64,000 bases of DNA from Panicum virgatum. Taxonomy: Eukaryota; Streptophyta; Magnoliopsida; Poales; Poaceae. Position numbers and translations under genes: made by a program. Of the stretch, positions 1 to 11,149 are shown in pieces; the first letter of the stretch is position 1, and each line of letters begins with the position of its first letter. The notes under the pieces are model-generated. The model made no database searches. It was not told the DNA's origin and saw only the letters and a program-made list of their open reading frames with translations. The stretch covers positions 30,744,238 to 30,808,237 of the forward strand of contig NC_053150.1 of assembly GCF_016808335.1 (NCBI RefSeq), given 5' to 3'.

Positions 1-3000
1 CCCACCTGATGGACAAGGTCATCGAGTCCGACGTCAGCCACCCACAGATGCCCGGCTCCAAGGCCTCCCGCTGCGGCATGCCCGGCTGCGACGGCAAGGT
101 TATGCGCACGGAGCGCGGCGAGGAGGTGTACCCCTGCGAGTGCCGCTTCAGGATCTGCCGCGACTGCTACCTGGACGCGCAGAAGGACGGCTGCCTCTGC
201 CCGGGCTGCAAGGAGCACTACAAGATCGGCGAGTACGCCGAGGACGACGACCCCGGCGACGTCAAGCACTACCTGCCGGGGCCGGGCGGCATGAACACCA
301 GCAAGTCCCTGCTGGCGCGGAACCAGAACGGCGAGTTCGACCACAACCGGTGGCTCTTCGAGAGCTCGGGGACCTACGGCTACGGCAACGCGTACTGGCC
401 CAAGGGCGGCATGTACGACGACGACCTGGACGACGAGGGCGGCGGCGGCGGCGACCTCCCCGAGCAGAAGCCCTTCAAGCCGCTGACGCGCAAGCAGCCC
501 ATGCCGACGTCCATCATCAGCCCGTACCGGATCTTCATCGTGCTCCGGATGTTCGTGCTCCTCTTCTACCTGACGTGGCGCATCCGGAACCCCAACATGG
601 AGGCGCTGTGGCTGTGGGGCATGTCCATCGTGTGCGAGCTCTGGTTCGCCTTCTCCTGGCTGCTGGACATGCTCCCCAAGGTGAACCCCGTGAACCGGAG
701 CACGGACCTGAGCGTGCTCAAGGAGAAGTTCGAGACGCCGTCGCCGTCCAACCCGCACGGCCGGTCCGACCTGCCGGGGCTGGACGTGTTCGTGTCGACG
801 GCCGACCCGGAGAAGGAGCCGGTGCTGACCACGGCCACCACCATCCTGTCCATCCTGGCGGCGGACTACCCGGTGGAGAAGCTGGCGTGCTACGTGTCCG
901 ACGACGGCGGCGCGCTGCTCACCTTCGAGGCCATGGCGGAGGCCGCGAGCTTCGCCAACATCTGGGTGCCCTTCTGCAAGAAGCACGACATCGAGCCCCG
1001 CCAGCCGGACAGCTACTTCGGCCTCAAGGGCGACCCGACCAAGGGCAAGCGGCGGTCGGACTTCGTCAAGGACCGGCGCAGGGTGAAGCGGGAGTTCGAC
1101 GAGTTCAAGGTGCGCATCAACGGCCTCCCGGACTCCATCCGCCGGCGCTCCGACGCGTTCAACGCCCGCGAGGACATGAAGATGCTCAAGCACCTCCGCG
1201 AGAGCGGCGCCGACCCGGCGGAGCAGCCCAAGGTGAAGAAGGCGACGTGGATGGCCGACGGCACGCACTGGCCGGGCACCTGGGCGGCGGCGGCGCCCGA
1301 CCACGCCAAGGGCAACCACGCCGGCATCCTGCAGGTGATGCTGAAGCCGCCGTCGCCGGACCCCCTGTACGGGATGCCCGACGAGGAGCAGCTCATCGAC
1401 TTGAGCGACGTGGACATCCGCCTGCCGATGCTGGTGTACATGTCCCGCGAGAAGCGCCCCGGCTACGACCACAACAAGAAGGCCGGCGCCATGAACGCCC
1501 TGGTGCGCTGCTCCGCCGTCATGTCCAACGGGCCCTTCATCCTCAACTTCGACTGCGACCACTACATCAACAACGCGCAGGCCATCCGCGAGGCCATGTG
1601 CTTCGTCATGGACCGCGGCGGTGAGCGCATCGCCTACATCCAGTTCCCGCAGCGCTTCGAGGGCATTGACCCCTCGGACCGCTACGCCAACAACAACACC
1701 GTCTTCTTCGACGGCAACATGCGCGCCCTGGACGGCCTCCAGGGCCCCATGTACGTCGGCACCGGCTGCATGTTCCGCCGCTTCGCGCTCTACGGCTTCG
1801 ACCCGCCGCGCGCCACCGAGTACACCGGCTGGCTCTTCCGGAAGAAGAAGAAGAAGGAGGAGGCGGCGGCGGACCCGGAGACGGACACGCAGTCGCTCAA
1901 GGCCGCCGCCGAGGACTTCGACGCGGAGCTGTCGTCGATGCTGGTGCCCCGGCGGTTCGGCAACTCGTCGGCGCTCATGGCGTCCATCCCGGTGGCCGAG
2001 TTCCAGGCGCGGCCGCTGGCGGACCACCCGGCCGTGCGGCACGGGCGGCCCCCCGGCGCCCTCACCGTGCCCCGGCCGCCGCTGGACCCGCCGACGGTGG
2101 CGGAGGCCGTGTCCGTCATCTCGTGCTGGTACGAGGACAAGACGGAGTGGGGCGACCGGGTGGGGTGGATCTACGGCTCCGTCACCGAGGACGTGGTGAG
2201 CGGCTACCGCATGCACAACCGCGGGTGGCGCTCCGTCTACTGCATCCCCAAGCGCGACGCGTTCCTGGGCACGGCGCCCATCAACCTGACGGACCGCCTC
2301 CACCAGGTGCTGCGCTGGGCCACCGGCTCCGTGGAGATCTTCTTCTCCCGGAACAACGCCTTCCTGGCGTCGCGGCGGCTCATGTTCCTGCAGCGGGTGG
2401 CCTACCTCAACGTCGGCATCTACCCCTTCACCTCCATCTTCCTGCTCGTCTACTGCTTCATCCCGGCGCTCTCCCTCTTCTCGGGCTTCTTCATCGTGCA
2501 GACGCTCAACGTCGCCTTCCTCTGCTACCTGCTCACCATCACCGTCACGCTCATCGCGCTCGGCGTGCTCGAGGTCAAGTGGTCCGGCATCGCGCTCGAG
2601 GACTGGTGGCGGAACGAGCAGTTCTGGCTAATCTCAGGTCACGTTCATTGTCGTTGTTAATCCTCTTCTGCCAGCCAGCAACATACTAACAACGATGCAT
2701 GTTTGTTTGCAGGCACCAGCGCGCACCTGTACGCGGTGGTGCAGGGCCTGCTCAAGGTGATGGCCGGGATCGAGATCTCCTTCACGCTCACGGCCAAGGC
2801 GGCGGCGGACGACAACGAGGACATCTACGCCGACCTCTACGTGGTCAAGTGGTCCTCGCTGCTCATCCCGCCCATCACCATCGGCATGATCAACATCATC
2901 GCCATCGCCTTCGCCTTCGCGCGCACCGTCTACAGCGACAACCCGAGGTGGGGCAAGTTCATCGGCGGCGGCTTCTTCAGCTTTTGGGTGCTGGCGCACC

Positions 3001-3164
3001 TCTACCCCTTCGCCAAGGGGCTCATGGGCCGCCGCGGCAAGACGCCCACCATCGTCTTCGTCTGGTCGGGCCTCATCTCCATCACCATCTCCCTGCTCTG
3101 GGTCGCCATCAGCCCGCCGGAGGCCTCTGCCGGCGGGCGCGCCGCGGGCTTCCAGTTCCCCTGA
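1..3164 (+). CDS. CSLD: Cellulose synthase-like protein D (5' end outside window), join(1..2637,2713..3164)
   Basis: Processive family-2 glycosyltransferase of the CSLD family, multi-pass membrane proteins that make beta-linked wall glycan during tip growth and cell-plate formation (family knowledge). Counting from the Met at base 9, a Cys-rich RING-like zinc finger lies at about residues 22-70. Two N-terminal membrane helices follow at about 169-192 and 200-222. The catalytic signatures are DDG at 298-300, DCD at 515-517, TED at 726-728 and QVLRW at 766-770. A C-terminal helix bundle follows, running into exon 2. All catalytic residues are present and no frame break is seen. The frame is open upstream of base 9, so that Met is not the true start. 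The visible 1026 residues lack roughly the first 100-140 of a usual 1130-1170-residue CSLD. I cannot assign the paralogue. A Lys-rich run (about 614-620) in the variable region may help. Confidence 0.95.
2638..2712 (+). other. CSLD intron, 75 bp
   Basis: The donor GTCACG follows the first base of a Gly codon, and the acceptor is TTTGTTTGCAG. Removing the 75 bases joins W-L-I-S to G-T-S-A-H-L, the continuous CSLD sequence. The intron is AT-rich against very GC-rich exons, and its length is near the lower limit usual for plants. Confidence 0.93.
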
Positions 3165-3495
3165 TCGGTCGTCATCACAGTGCCAGAAATCCATTTTCAT
3201 TACCAAGTGCTGCATGCGTTTGCAGGCAAATACATGCATGCTACCATGTGGTGGTGTGTAATAGGTGATCAATCAGTGAAGTAATTAGAAGTGGCAAACA
3301 ACAAACTTGTTGAGTTTATTGATTATTATTAATTAGTACTTGTCCTTTGATAGGGTCTCATCAACAGCATTTATGTAGATAGATGAAAACTGTTCAGCTC
3401 AAACTGAGTTGAAGAGCAGATGATCGATGTATTCACATACGCTTGAAAATTGTTACCTTTTCCTCAATTATACTGTTTGGCTACTTTTATATACT
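3165..3495 (+). other. CSLD 3' UTR and downstream flank
   Basis: Composition drops sharply to AT-rich after the stop codon. It contains TTATTGATTATTATTAATTA-type stretches where polyadenylation signals would be expected, but no unambiguous AATAAA. No coding sequence is seen. Confidence 0.6.
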
Positions 3496-3631
3496 CCCTT
3501 TATTTTATACGCTGTGGATCCTCTGATAGAGCAGCTTGTCTTATATATTGAGCTGAAGGGTAAAACCGTTTTGGAAGGTGTTCGGCAAAACAACTTCCTA
3601 TATCTTTTATAAAATTAATTAATGTAATATC
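3496..3631 (+). repeat. Left copy of a 136-bp direct repeat flanking a 2.7-kb insert
   Basis: Bases 3496-3631 and 6330-6465 align without gaps at a constant offset of 2834. I see three substitutions. The repeat is far longer than a transposon target-site duplication and does not have the TG..CA ends of an LTR. Confidence 0.85.
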
Positions 3632-5082
3632 CACACCAATCCAAAATATATCCACACCAATCAAACTCTTTGAGATTATCAATATTCTCAAAAATACCAA
3701 AGTATTGATAGCATGGAACATTTGAAGTGTTAGCACAGAGAAAACTGCTCAGAGCAACAAGAGCAAAACAGGTAACCAACTCTTCATCAGACTTTGTTTC
3801 ATGGTTGGTGATTTTGTTGGCAAAAAAGGACACTGCAGGAATGGACTGCTTCTCAAACATTGACAAGACAATAGCTTTACAACTGGACGAATCAGAAGGA
3901 AAAGGTGTGGCACCAATTGGGAGGCCAAGAACCAAATGAACAGATTCTTTTTTAAGAGAGATAACCTTGCCATCAAAAACTATATCAGCTGACCTATAAT
4001 TCACTAGTTGTGCTACCCACTTGATGAACTTGTTAGGAACAAAACACTTTTCAAACAACAAAAGAGAACCCAATCCATATTTATCAATAACTTTGCGATC
4101 ATCAGCCGAAAGAGATTCCAAAACAGATGAGAAGCTGGTAACCGAAAATCTAGTAAAAACTTCTTTGGGTCTTGTAGAAGAATTATGTTTCTTTGCCTCC
4201 TAATAAATAAGAAAAAGAATAAGAAGATAAAAGGTAATCAATAAAGAATATATTTAGCGGATGATATAACCACAATAGAAAATATGATATAAACAGTAGA
4301 ACCTCATGAGTTATAGTCTTTGCAAGCTTCTTCTTCAAAATCTTGAGTTCATTGTACTGACAAACAAAAGCAAATTAAAATAGAAGATAGTCAGGACCTA
4401 GTGAGGACAATACTGAACTTTGGAAGCCATAAGAAAATGAGTTCATTGTACTGATATTTTAGCTGATTACCTAGTGAGAACAATACTGAACTTTGGAAGC
4501 ATCAAAATACCAATTACATTTCCAATAATAAGAGTAACATATAGTATGCTGCAGGATACTCTAAAGATATAATTAACCAAGTATCTACATTGCAAAATAC
4601 AAAATCACCACCGGCTCACAAGAACTAACCACTTCGTAACAAATGGGCACACTCCCAAATTGCAACCAGTACACCAGTGATAATGAATAAAATAATAAGC
4701 TCTCTTAATAAAAATTAAAATACTTCAAAATCATCTACAGGGCTAGGATACAGGACAAAGAAATAGTAGTAACTTACATTCTTAAGAACTTCCTTGTAGG
4801 CAGCAATTTTGATTCTTTCATCACTACTGGAAGATTGATACTGTAAAAAAAAGAAACCAAAACACAAAAACAAATATAATATTATCAAGATTAACAATAA
4901 GTATTATAAAAGCACAAAACATACATATGAACTTTTAAAAAAAGCAACAACATATTTCAGAGTCTTGAAAAACCATTACTCTCACTGTCAGGCACAGAAT
5001 CAGAGATATCTTCAATTTCATCACCATCAGATTCGTGTGTGCTACCAATGTCAATAAAATCCCTAGATCTCTTCCTTGCCAT
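3615..5082 (-). pseudogene. 5' half of a transposon-type (Ulp1/MULE-associated) plant gene, truncated
   Basis: On the minus strand a start codon at 5082-5080 opens a peptide beginning MARKRSRDF. Further exons have good GT/AG borders: 4840-4778 (21 codons), 4356-4303 (18 codons) and 4199 down to the insert edge at 3632. The last three are all phase 0 and join into one frame. The link from exon 1 to 4840 is not in phase with the donors I tried, so a small exon or a mutation may be missed. The last exon has a 'KWVAQLVNYRSAD..LKKESVHLVLGLP' type sequence, which I associate with grass genes carried by Ulp1-containing Mutator-like elements. The protease half is absent. The frame runs into the 136-bp repeat and ends at 3615. 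A short tandem duplication gives D-W-C-G-Y twice near the break. The family assignment is from memory. Confidence 0.6.
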
Positions 5083-5399
5083 CTACAAAATTGTAAAAAA
5101 ATAAGAACAAATGATATAAACAAAAATGAAGAAAGCAAAATGAAATAAACAAATGAGATAAAAAAATTATCTCATGTATCACTCTACTTACATGACAATT
5201 GTTCATGATTTACACCAGGAAAATAAGCAAAACTTATAAATGTTTATAGTGTAATTCCAGCAAAAAGGAACATGAAACTAGAAAAAAATGAACTAAAACA
5301 ATGGTTATGGCTTCCACTATAGAGGAAAACGAAGAAACAAACTACCAGAGCTCACTCCGAGAGAGAGAGAGACTGCGAGAGAGGGCAGCGACGGAACCG

Positions 5400-5598
5400 G
5401 ATCCTCTGCAGTAGACGGATGCGAATAGTAAAATGAGTCAAGTGCTACAGTATCCCGATGTAGATCTGTATTACCCGACGTAGTACTGCAGTAAACAGTA
5501 TCAAACAGTGCTCGGGGGTACTGTTCACATCGGTACGTTCATTACCGCTTCAGATCGGACAGTTCTCGTTCATTCCACCTCTCGTACTGCAGAGGATC
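5400..5598. mobile_element. Small MITE-like inverted-repeat element
   Basis: GATCCTCTGCAGTA at 5400-5413 is repeated inverted as TACTGCAGAGGATC at 5585-5598. The roughly 200-bp interior is non-coding. It lies between two GA-rich tracts upstream of the minus-strand gene fragment. I could not find a clear target-site duplication. Confidence 0.5.
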
Positions 5599-6329
5599 TC
5601 GTTTCGGCAGCGACAGCACATCTGCAGCAGCTAGAGGAATCATGCTCCCAGGCTCAAACAAGAGAGAGAGAGAGGGGGGGGGGGGGACAGCACGGAACAG
5701 GGGTGCATCAAACGGGGCTCACTCAGGGGGAGATGGAGATGGCGTACCGCAGTAGCACCCTGCGCTCCTGGCGCAGCACCTCGCCGCCGCAGGCTCCTAG
5801 CGCAAGCGCGCCCCGGCGGAGTCCTGGCGCAAGCGCACCCCGGCGGAGGAGGGAGTGGTGTCGTCGCCGCGGACGAGTTCGACGAAACCGCTTGAACTAA
5901 ATCATCCAGAAAACAGAATGGAATCACAGTCAAAATCGGCAAATAGATGAAGACGACCTAATCGAATCACAAATGCAAGCAAATAGAGACGCATAATAGA
6001 TCAAACGGAATCAATCGGAGCAGGGGATGCAACCCTAGAATCACCGTACCTACAAGAAGAAGAGGAATGGGGAGAGTGGAAGACGATGAGACGGAAGAGG
6101 AATGGGAAAGTGGAAGATGATGAGACTGAAGCTGCGAAGAGGCGGGGGGATAAAATATCGGCGCGGAATCCAAAATACAAACAGAGCAACCGGTCCTACA
6201 TGTCAGAGATGTTGAAAAAAAGATCGCACCGGACCGATCGGGGAGGTCAACACAATCCTAGTAAGCATCGGACGGCTACAAATTCGGTTGAGAGACAACC
6301 CCAAATCACACGAGTGACTTATAGCTTTC
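5599..6329. other. Probable promoter/5' leader of the captured minus-strand gene; low-complexity tracts
   Basis: It holds GA repeats followed by a run of G at about 5676-5687, then GC-rich sequence to about 5880. The open frames here look like composition artefacts. It lies upstream of the minus-strand start at 5082, inside the insert bounded by the 136-bp repeats. Confidence 0.4.
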
Positions 6330-6465
6330 CCCTTTATTTTATACGCTGTGGATCCTCTGATAGAGCAGCTTGTCTTATATATTGAGCTGAAGGATAAAAC
6401 TGTTTTGGAAGGTGTTCGGCAAAACAACATCCTATATCTTTTATAAAATTAATTAATGTAATATC
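6330..6465 (+). repeat. Right copy of the 136-bp direct repeat
   Basis: Partner of 3496-3631, with three substitutions and no indel by eye. The sequence after it begins GTACGGATATGAC and has no counterpart after the left copy. That is expected if one ancestral copy was duplicated around an insertion. Confidence 0.85.
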
Positions 6466-6730
6466 GTACGGATATGACTATGTGGTTTGTCTGAATATAT
6501 GAATTGATTGGAGTTCGTTTAGAATTTATACTATAAAGGATGAAAGAATTGAAATCCTTTCTCACTAAGATTAGGGCCACCTTACTCTTCACAGAGGCTC
6601 CACTTGTCAACACGAGAGGTTTACAGGAGATGTGGAGACCCATGGTTTTAACGTTTCTAAAATGTTTCTGCCAAAATGTCAATACTTTTTACACCAAGCA
6701 CTTTTGTTTACCCACCTTTGTACCATTTAT

Positions 6731-6950
6731 TACTTTCCTTGTGTAACCTTAGCATGCATATTATTTTTTCCTAAAATTTCTCAATTTACTTTCCTTATTC
6801 ACTTAGAATTGATTAATTACTTTCCTTGTGTAATCTTAGCATGTATATTATGTTTTACTAAAATTTCTCTATTTACTTTCTTTATTCACTTAGAATTGAT
6901 TAATTACTTTCTTTTTGTAATCTTAGCATGCATATTACTTTCCTTGCAGA
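6731..6950 (+). repeat. 87-bp tandem repeat, about 2.5 copies
   Basis: Units start at 6731, 6818 and 6905, an exact period of 87. Each begins TACTTTC and contains TTAGCATG and TTAGAATTGATTAAT. Since 87 is a multiple of three, one open frame (6632-7078) reads through all copies as a 29-residue hydrophobic repeat. I see no other support for coding. Confidence 0.85.
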
Positions 6951-8655
6951 TCGATGCCCAGAGTCTGCACATCGATGAGAAGTTGAGTACGTCCAGCACA
7001 TCAATATGGCCAATGATGATGCTATTTGGATCCACAGGTAAGTCACACCATTGGATAGTGGGGCTTGTAGACTTGTAGTTGACTTAGGAGAAGACATGGT
7101 GAGTCGGAAAAGCTAATGACTTTCTGTAGAGGGAAGAATCACAAGGGTGTAGAATTTCTCTAAATATATACATGACTTTGCACGGTAGAGATATAATCAC
7201 ATGATGCTTTCCTATAGAAGAAGATTATATAAATCACTATATATCGAATCAAAATAAGTAGCTTTCAATTAAAGATATTTACATTATGGATACTATTATA
7301 GATAGAAATCAGTCGTGTATTCTCTGATTAAAGGAAATAAATATTGTATGATTATATATATGGCATGGTTATGAAATAAAAAATGCATGTCTTGTGGGAC
7401 AAACTATCAGCCTTGCCTTTTGTTGCACCCAAATCTAATTTGTTCCTAAATTGCTGCTCCTATTATTTGGTAATTAGTATCAATCAATCAATCATTCAAT
7501 CAGTCGATTAGCCTCCGCACCTCCACCTCCACCGCCGTCTCCTCCACCCGCCCCCTCCCTGCCGCAGCGCGGCTCGTGCCTCCCACTCCTGTCCCCATCC
7601 CCCGCCACTCCCCTAACCCTTCCTTCCCATTCTTTCCGCATCTCGCCGGTGTACGGGGGAAGGCGATGGGAGCCGTCCTCGGGGTCCTCCTCGCCGTCCC
7701 CGAATTAGACGCCGCTGCGCCACGCCGCGCAACGCCTCCTGCTCCGCGTCCTCAAACACGCGGAGTGTCCCTGCTCCGGGGAAGAGCGCCGCAGCCTCCC
7801 TCCTCTGCTCGCGGCTATGGGAGGCGCACAGGGTGTGGAGGCCGATGGTGGTGGTGTCGGCGCAGGCGCCGCAGCTATTCTAGGGCCCATCGCTGGAGTC
7901 GTGGCCGTCGTGGAGGTGACAAGGGCAGTCGCCCTAGGCCGGCTGCTGGGCTGCGGCGGCGCAACACCGTCTCCACCGACGCCACCGTAGAAGCAGCATC
8001 AAGACCACAACTTGGAGTCCAGACTCGGCAACGGCAAGAGTAGCAGGACCAGCACGCTGGCCCACGATTCCAAGGTTTTTTCATTGAATTTCTTCTTATT
8101 TTACTGATTCATATTGATTATTGTTCTGATTTGATCTCTTGTTCTTTCTTTTGTTGTCCGTAGTTTGTTCTGGTGACTCACCAGGGTTTATCAATTTGCA
8201 TAATCCATCGAGGACAGTGAACGCGGTTAGCGGTGGTGCTCGGTTTCGGTCCAGGTTTGTCGGCTCCCAATCTTTTCTCCATTTGATCCATCGCTCGATT
8301 TGGATTTTTATAAATATACGTGCATCTCCACTAGTTAGTAATAATAAATGAAAACAATAAGTGCCCTTTGTAATACAGTAAAGTAAATTAACGAGACTAT
8401 TCATATGGTGATTGGCGTCCAGCCTAGGAGGGGCCGGCCGGTTCTTGGATTCCACCGTTATGTTTTTTGCTTCATCGAGCCAAAGCGCCGCTTTGCTTTC
8501 TAAAGCTTTCCTAGGGCATTCGCTTATTATCTTCGCCTGCTGTCTTTGTCTTGAACCTTCGCAACTTATCCATAAAAAAGTGGCCACCATCAATATTGGA
8601 TTTCATACTTGCAACTTCTGTGTCTTTCCTTTCTTAAAATTTTTTGCTGGAATTG
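6951..8655. other. Gene-free stretch with a GC-rich island
   Basis: I recognise no gene. Bases 7510-8050 are GC-rich and start with C-rich leader-like sequence. An open frame at 7576-8043 is Arg/Pro-rich and matches no family I know. A short exon-like block (about 6951-7038) is bordered by TTGCAG and GTAAGT but codes for nothing I recognise. The remainder is AT-rich. Confidence 0.4.
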
Positions 8656-9134
8656 TGTTGACACGGAATCCGGCCAAACACCCTTGAATGTGCTAGAACG
8701 CATAGCAGATCGTCAACACGATCAACACTACCAGCCTCCCCATGCCGACCGGTCAGACCGGTAGGGCAGACTGATTCTACAAAGAGACGGCAAAGACATA
8801 AATTCTCAAGCTCGGGAGGGGCCCGTCGAAACTTGAAGATCTAGGATTGCTTCGAAGTCAGCAGGCCAATCAGAACACCCTCGAACCCCGTGGAGATGCA
8901 TAAAGAACAACAGATGGGGTTGGAAAAGTTAGGGTTTGGAGAAGAAAAAGTAAAGGGCAAATTGTATTGAATCGATTGGGATGCCCTCAATCGGCCGTGC
9001 CCATTCATATATATATGGTGAGTGAAAGGAATCAGGTTCTCGTAGGCTAAGAGGGAGAGGAGGTGAATTAGGCAACATAAAACCTTAACCTAGTTGTCAG
9101 CGAACCTGAATTGTGCCAATTTTAGTCGTCAACA
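8656..9134 (-). mobile_element. LTR of a truncated minus-strand gypsy element
   Basis: Read on the minus strand, the segment starts TGTTGACG and ends CGTGTCAACA, giving TG..CA ends with a short inverted repeat. It is preceded by a purine-rich stretch (ATAGGAGGGCATA), as expected for a polypurine tract before a 3' LTR. Gag-like sequence of the same orientation lies upstream at 9334-9990. No matching second LTR or target-site duplication was found. Confidence 0.55.
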
Positions 9135-9333
9135 TATGCCCTCCTATGTTTTTTTGGCAAAGCTTGTGTACCAAAAAATAATCTTGTGGACCAAAATTAT
9201 CTAAAGATGATGATGAATAATACATTGGCCATATATTGCTTCTAAGGGCGATGAAGCTATTCATCGATCATGACTTGCTCTAATTCAAGGTGATGTCGAA
9301 ACAACTCGCTTCGACTTCCATACCTGCTTGTTA

Positions 9334-9990
9334 TTAATTTACTGACCTTGCTGGTACTACCTCAACCTGTTTCTCCATTGATTCTTGCTTGTGCATCCAC
9401 TGCAGCCTCCTCTTTTGACTATGAGATGAGTCTGAGGGACACCACCTCAGATGCAAACACTTATTGTCTTGTTCCTTGTTCTTCTCACCTCCTTTACCAT
9501 TAATAAGTACACTTCTAACCGGATCACTATTAACGATAATCAGTCTTTGTGATGCTCCACAATTTGGATATGCATAAGGATCTTGAATGATATATGGTTG
9601 CATATGGATTCTACTGTAATCCAAAGTTGAATAAAAGCAAGGATTGGGCCAAAACCATGGAGTGATCGATCCAAATAATGAGTACGGTGCAGTAGCACTG
9701 TTACCTTGATGTAGATAAGAATTCGGTTGGTCTTGATGTTTTGGTGATGATTTTTCATTTTTAACATGCCCTCCAGCCTTTTTGACGAGCTTTACACGTC
9801 AAAAAACAACAACCAGAACTAGCACTTTTCTAAGGAGGATGCTTAACATAGAACACCTCGGCCAAACATAATTCTAAGGTGATATGCATATATCGGTCAT
9901 CTCCTTCTTCAAGAATCTTGCGATACTCATTGTTAATCCGATGCTCAACAATAAAAACTGCTACAATTTGGCCTTTCATAGATTTTAAAG
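9334..9990 (-). pseudogene. Gypsy polyprotein remnant (minus strand)
   Basis: Minus-strand reading gives several short frames of the kind seen in the region before the protease of grass gypsy polyproteins. One contains 'DYSRIHMQPYIIQDPYAYP' followed by a basic stretch (about 9334-9624). An overlapping-frame piece lies at 9540-9767. A piece at about 9834-9985 contains 'GQIVAVFIVEHRI'. The frames are not continuous, so it is broken by frameshifts. No reverse transcriptase or integrase is seen nearby. It pairs with the LTR at 8656-9134 as the 3' end of one truncated element. Confidence 0.5.
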
Positions 9991-10362
9991 GTTCATAAGA
10001 CAATTCACACTTAATAAGTGTATAAGCCCATTCACCTATACTACTCTCTCTCTCCTATCATGTATTACATGTGGCTAGCCAATTTTTGTTACACAAACTG
10101 ATTTGGTCTTATTTTTCTCATTGTATGGCAGGTCATAAAGTGAGCTTGTCAGTCATGCAAGCTTGAAGTACAATGATGTGATAATATGCTTGGAAATGTC
10201 TGTGTAGTTCTATGAATAACCTTATCGTTCAGTTTTGCTTATGTTGTATTTGGATTTAGCATAGGGTGGAAGCAAATTTATTTGTTTACAATTGCCTATT
10301 ATATACCCTAATTTTGGCATAATAGATTGATGTACTTGCACGGCATTGATCTCGAATGCTTA

Positions 10363-10697
10363 GGGCTTGTTTAGTACCCAAAATTTTTTCTATGCTACAG
10401 TAACTTCAACGTTTGACCACTAATTAGTTGTATTAAATGTGGATAAGTGATAAAACCCATTCCATAACCTTTGGCAACATCGTGAGACAAATTTAGTGAA
10501 TCTAATTATGCAATGATTAGATAATGTTGTTCTACAGTACCAATCATACAATCTCGAATGATGGATTAATTAGGCTTAATAGATTCGTCTCGTGATTTTC
10601 CATGCAATTAGTTTTATAATTAATTTATATTTAATTCTCATAATTTGTGTGTAAAAGTTCTCAAAAATCTTCGCCCAACATTTTTTTTGGGAACTAA
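10363..10697. mobile_element. MITE, right inverted repeat split by the PIF/Harbinger insertion
   Basis: The left end reads GGGCTTGTTTAGTACCC. The right end reads TTTTGGGAACTAA and would continue ACAAGCCC if intact. After the Harbinger element the sequence resumes as TAA then ACA (16597-16602), three matching bases, before the CGCGG duplication of the next element. The AT-rich interior with ATTAGATAATG and GATTAATTAGGCTTAAT is typical of this widespread grass MITE. Confidence 0.65.
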
Positions 10698-11149
10698 GAG
10701 CAACTCCAACAGTTTGATTTTTCCTTTTCTCCTTTCTATTTTTTCTCAACATAGAGAATTGATGATGAAAAAACCCATTCCAACAGATTGATTTTCCATC
10801 TCCTTTTCCCCTTTATTTTTTCTCAATCCCGAAAATTATATCTCCAATCCCCCATAGAAAGGAACTATCATCCCTTCCCATGTGTCCAGACCATCCTCCC
10901 GGGGGCCGCCAGGGCCGCGCCCCCCGGCACCACCGCGCCCAGCGCCGCCCGGGTCGCGCCCTCCGGCACCACCGAGCCCACCGCCACCGCCTCTGCCTCC
11001 TGATGGTCGCCGACGAGCACGGCTACCAACAGCCGCCCGCCTCAAGCCTCCGCCCGCCTCGTCCCCCTCCACCCATGCTTCACTGGAGACCGCCGCCCAT
11101 GGAGGCCGCCGGGGCGGTGCGCTGACCCAACCTCTCCCAGGTCGCAGCC

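Noticed and set aside
140..1624. Long plus-strand frame of 494 codons inside the CSLD exon, plus several minus-strand frames over 566-2140
   Set aside because: Shadow frames of a very GC-rich exon, with Arg/Pro/Ala/His-rich composition and no domains. The CSLD frame accounts for the sequence.
3496..6465. The 136-bp repeats as LTRs of a small retroelement
   Set aside because: No TG..CA ends, no primer site or polypurine tract inside, and the insert begins within an exon of an unrelated gene.
7576..8043. 155-codon frame in a GC island
   Set aside because: Arg/Pro/Gly-rich with no recognisable domain or splice partner. Composition alone explains its length.
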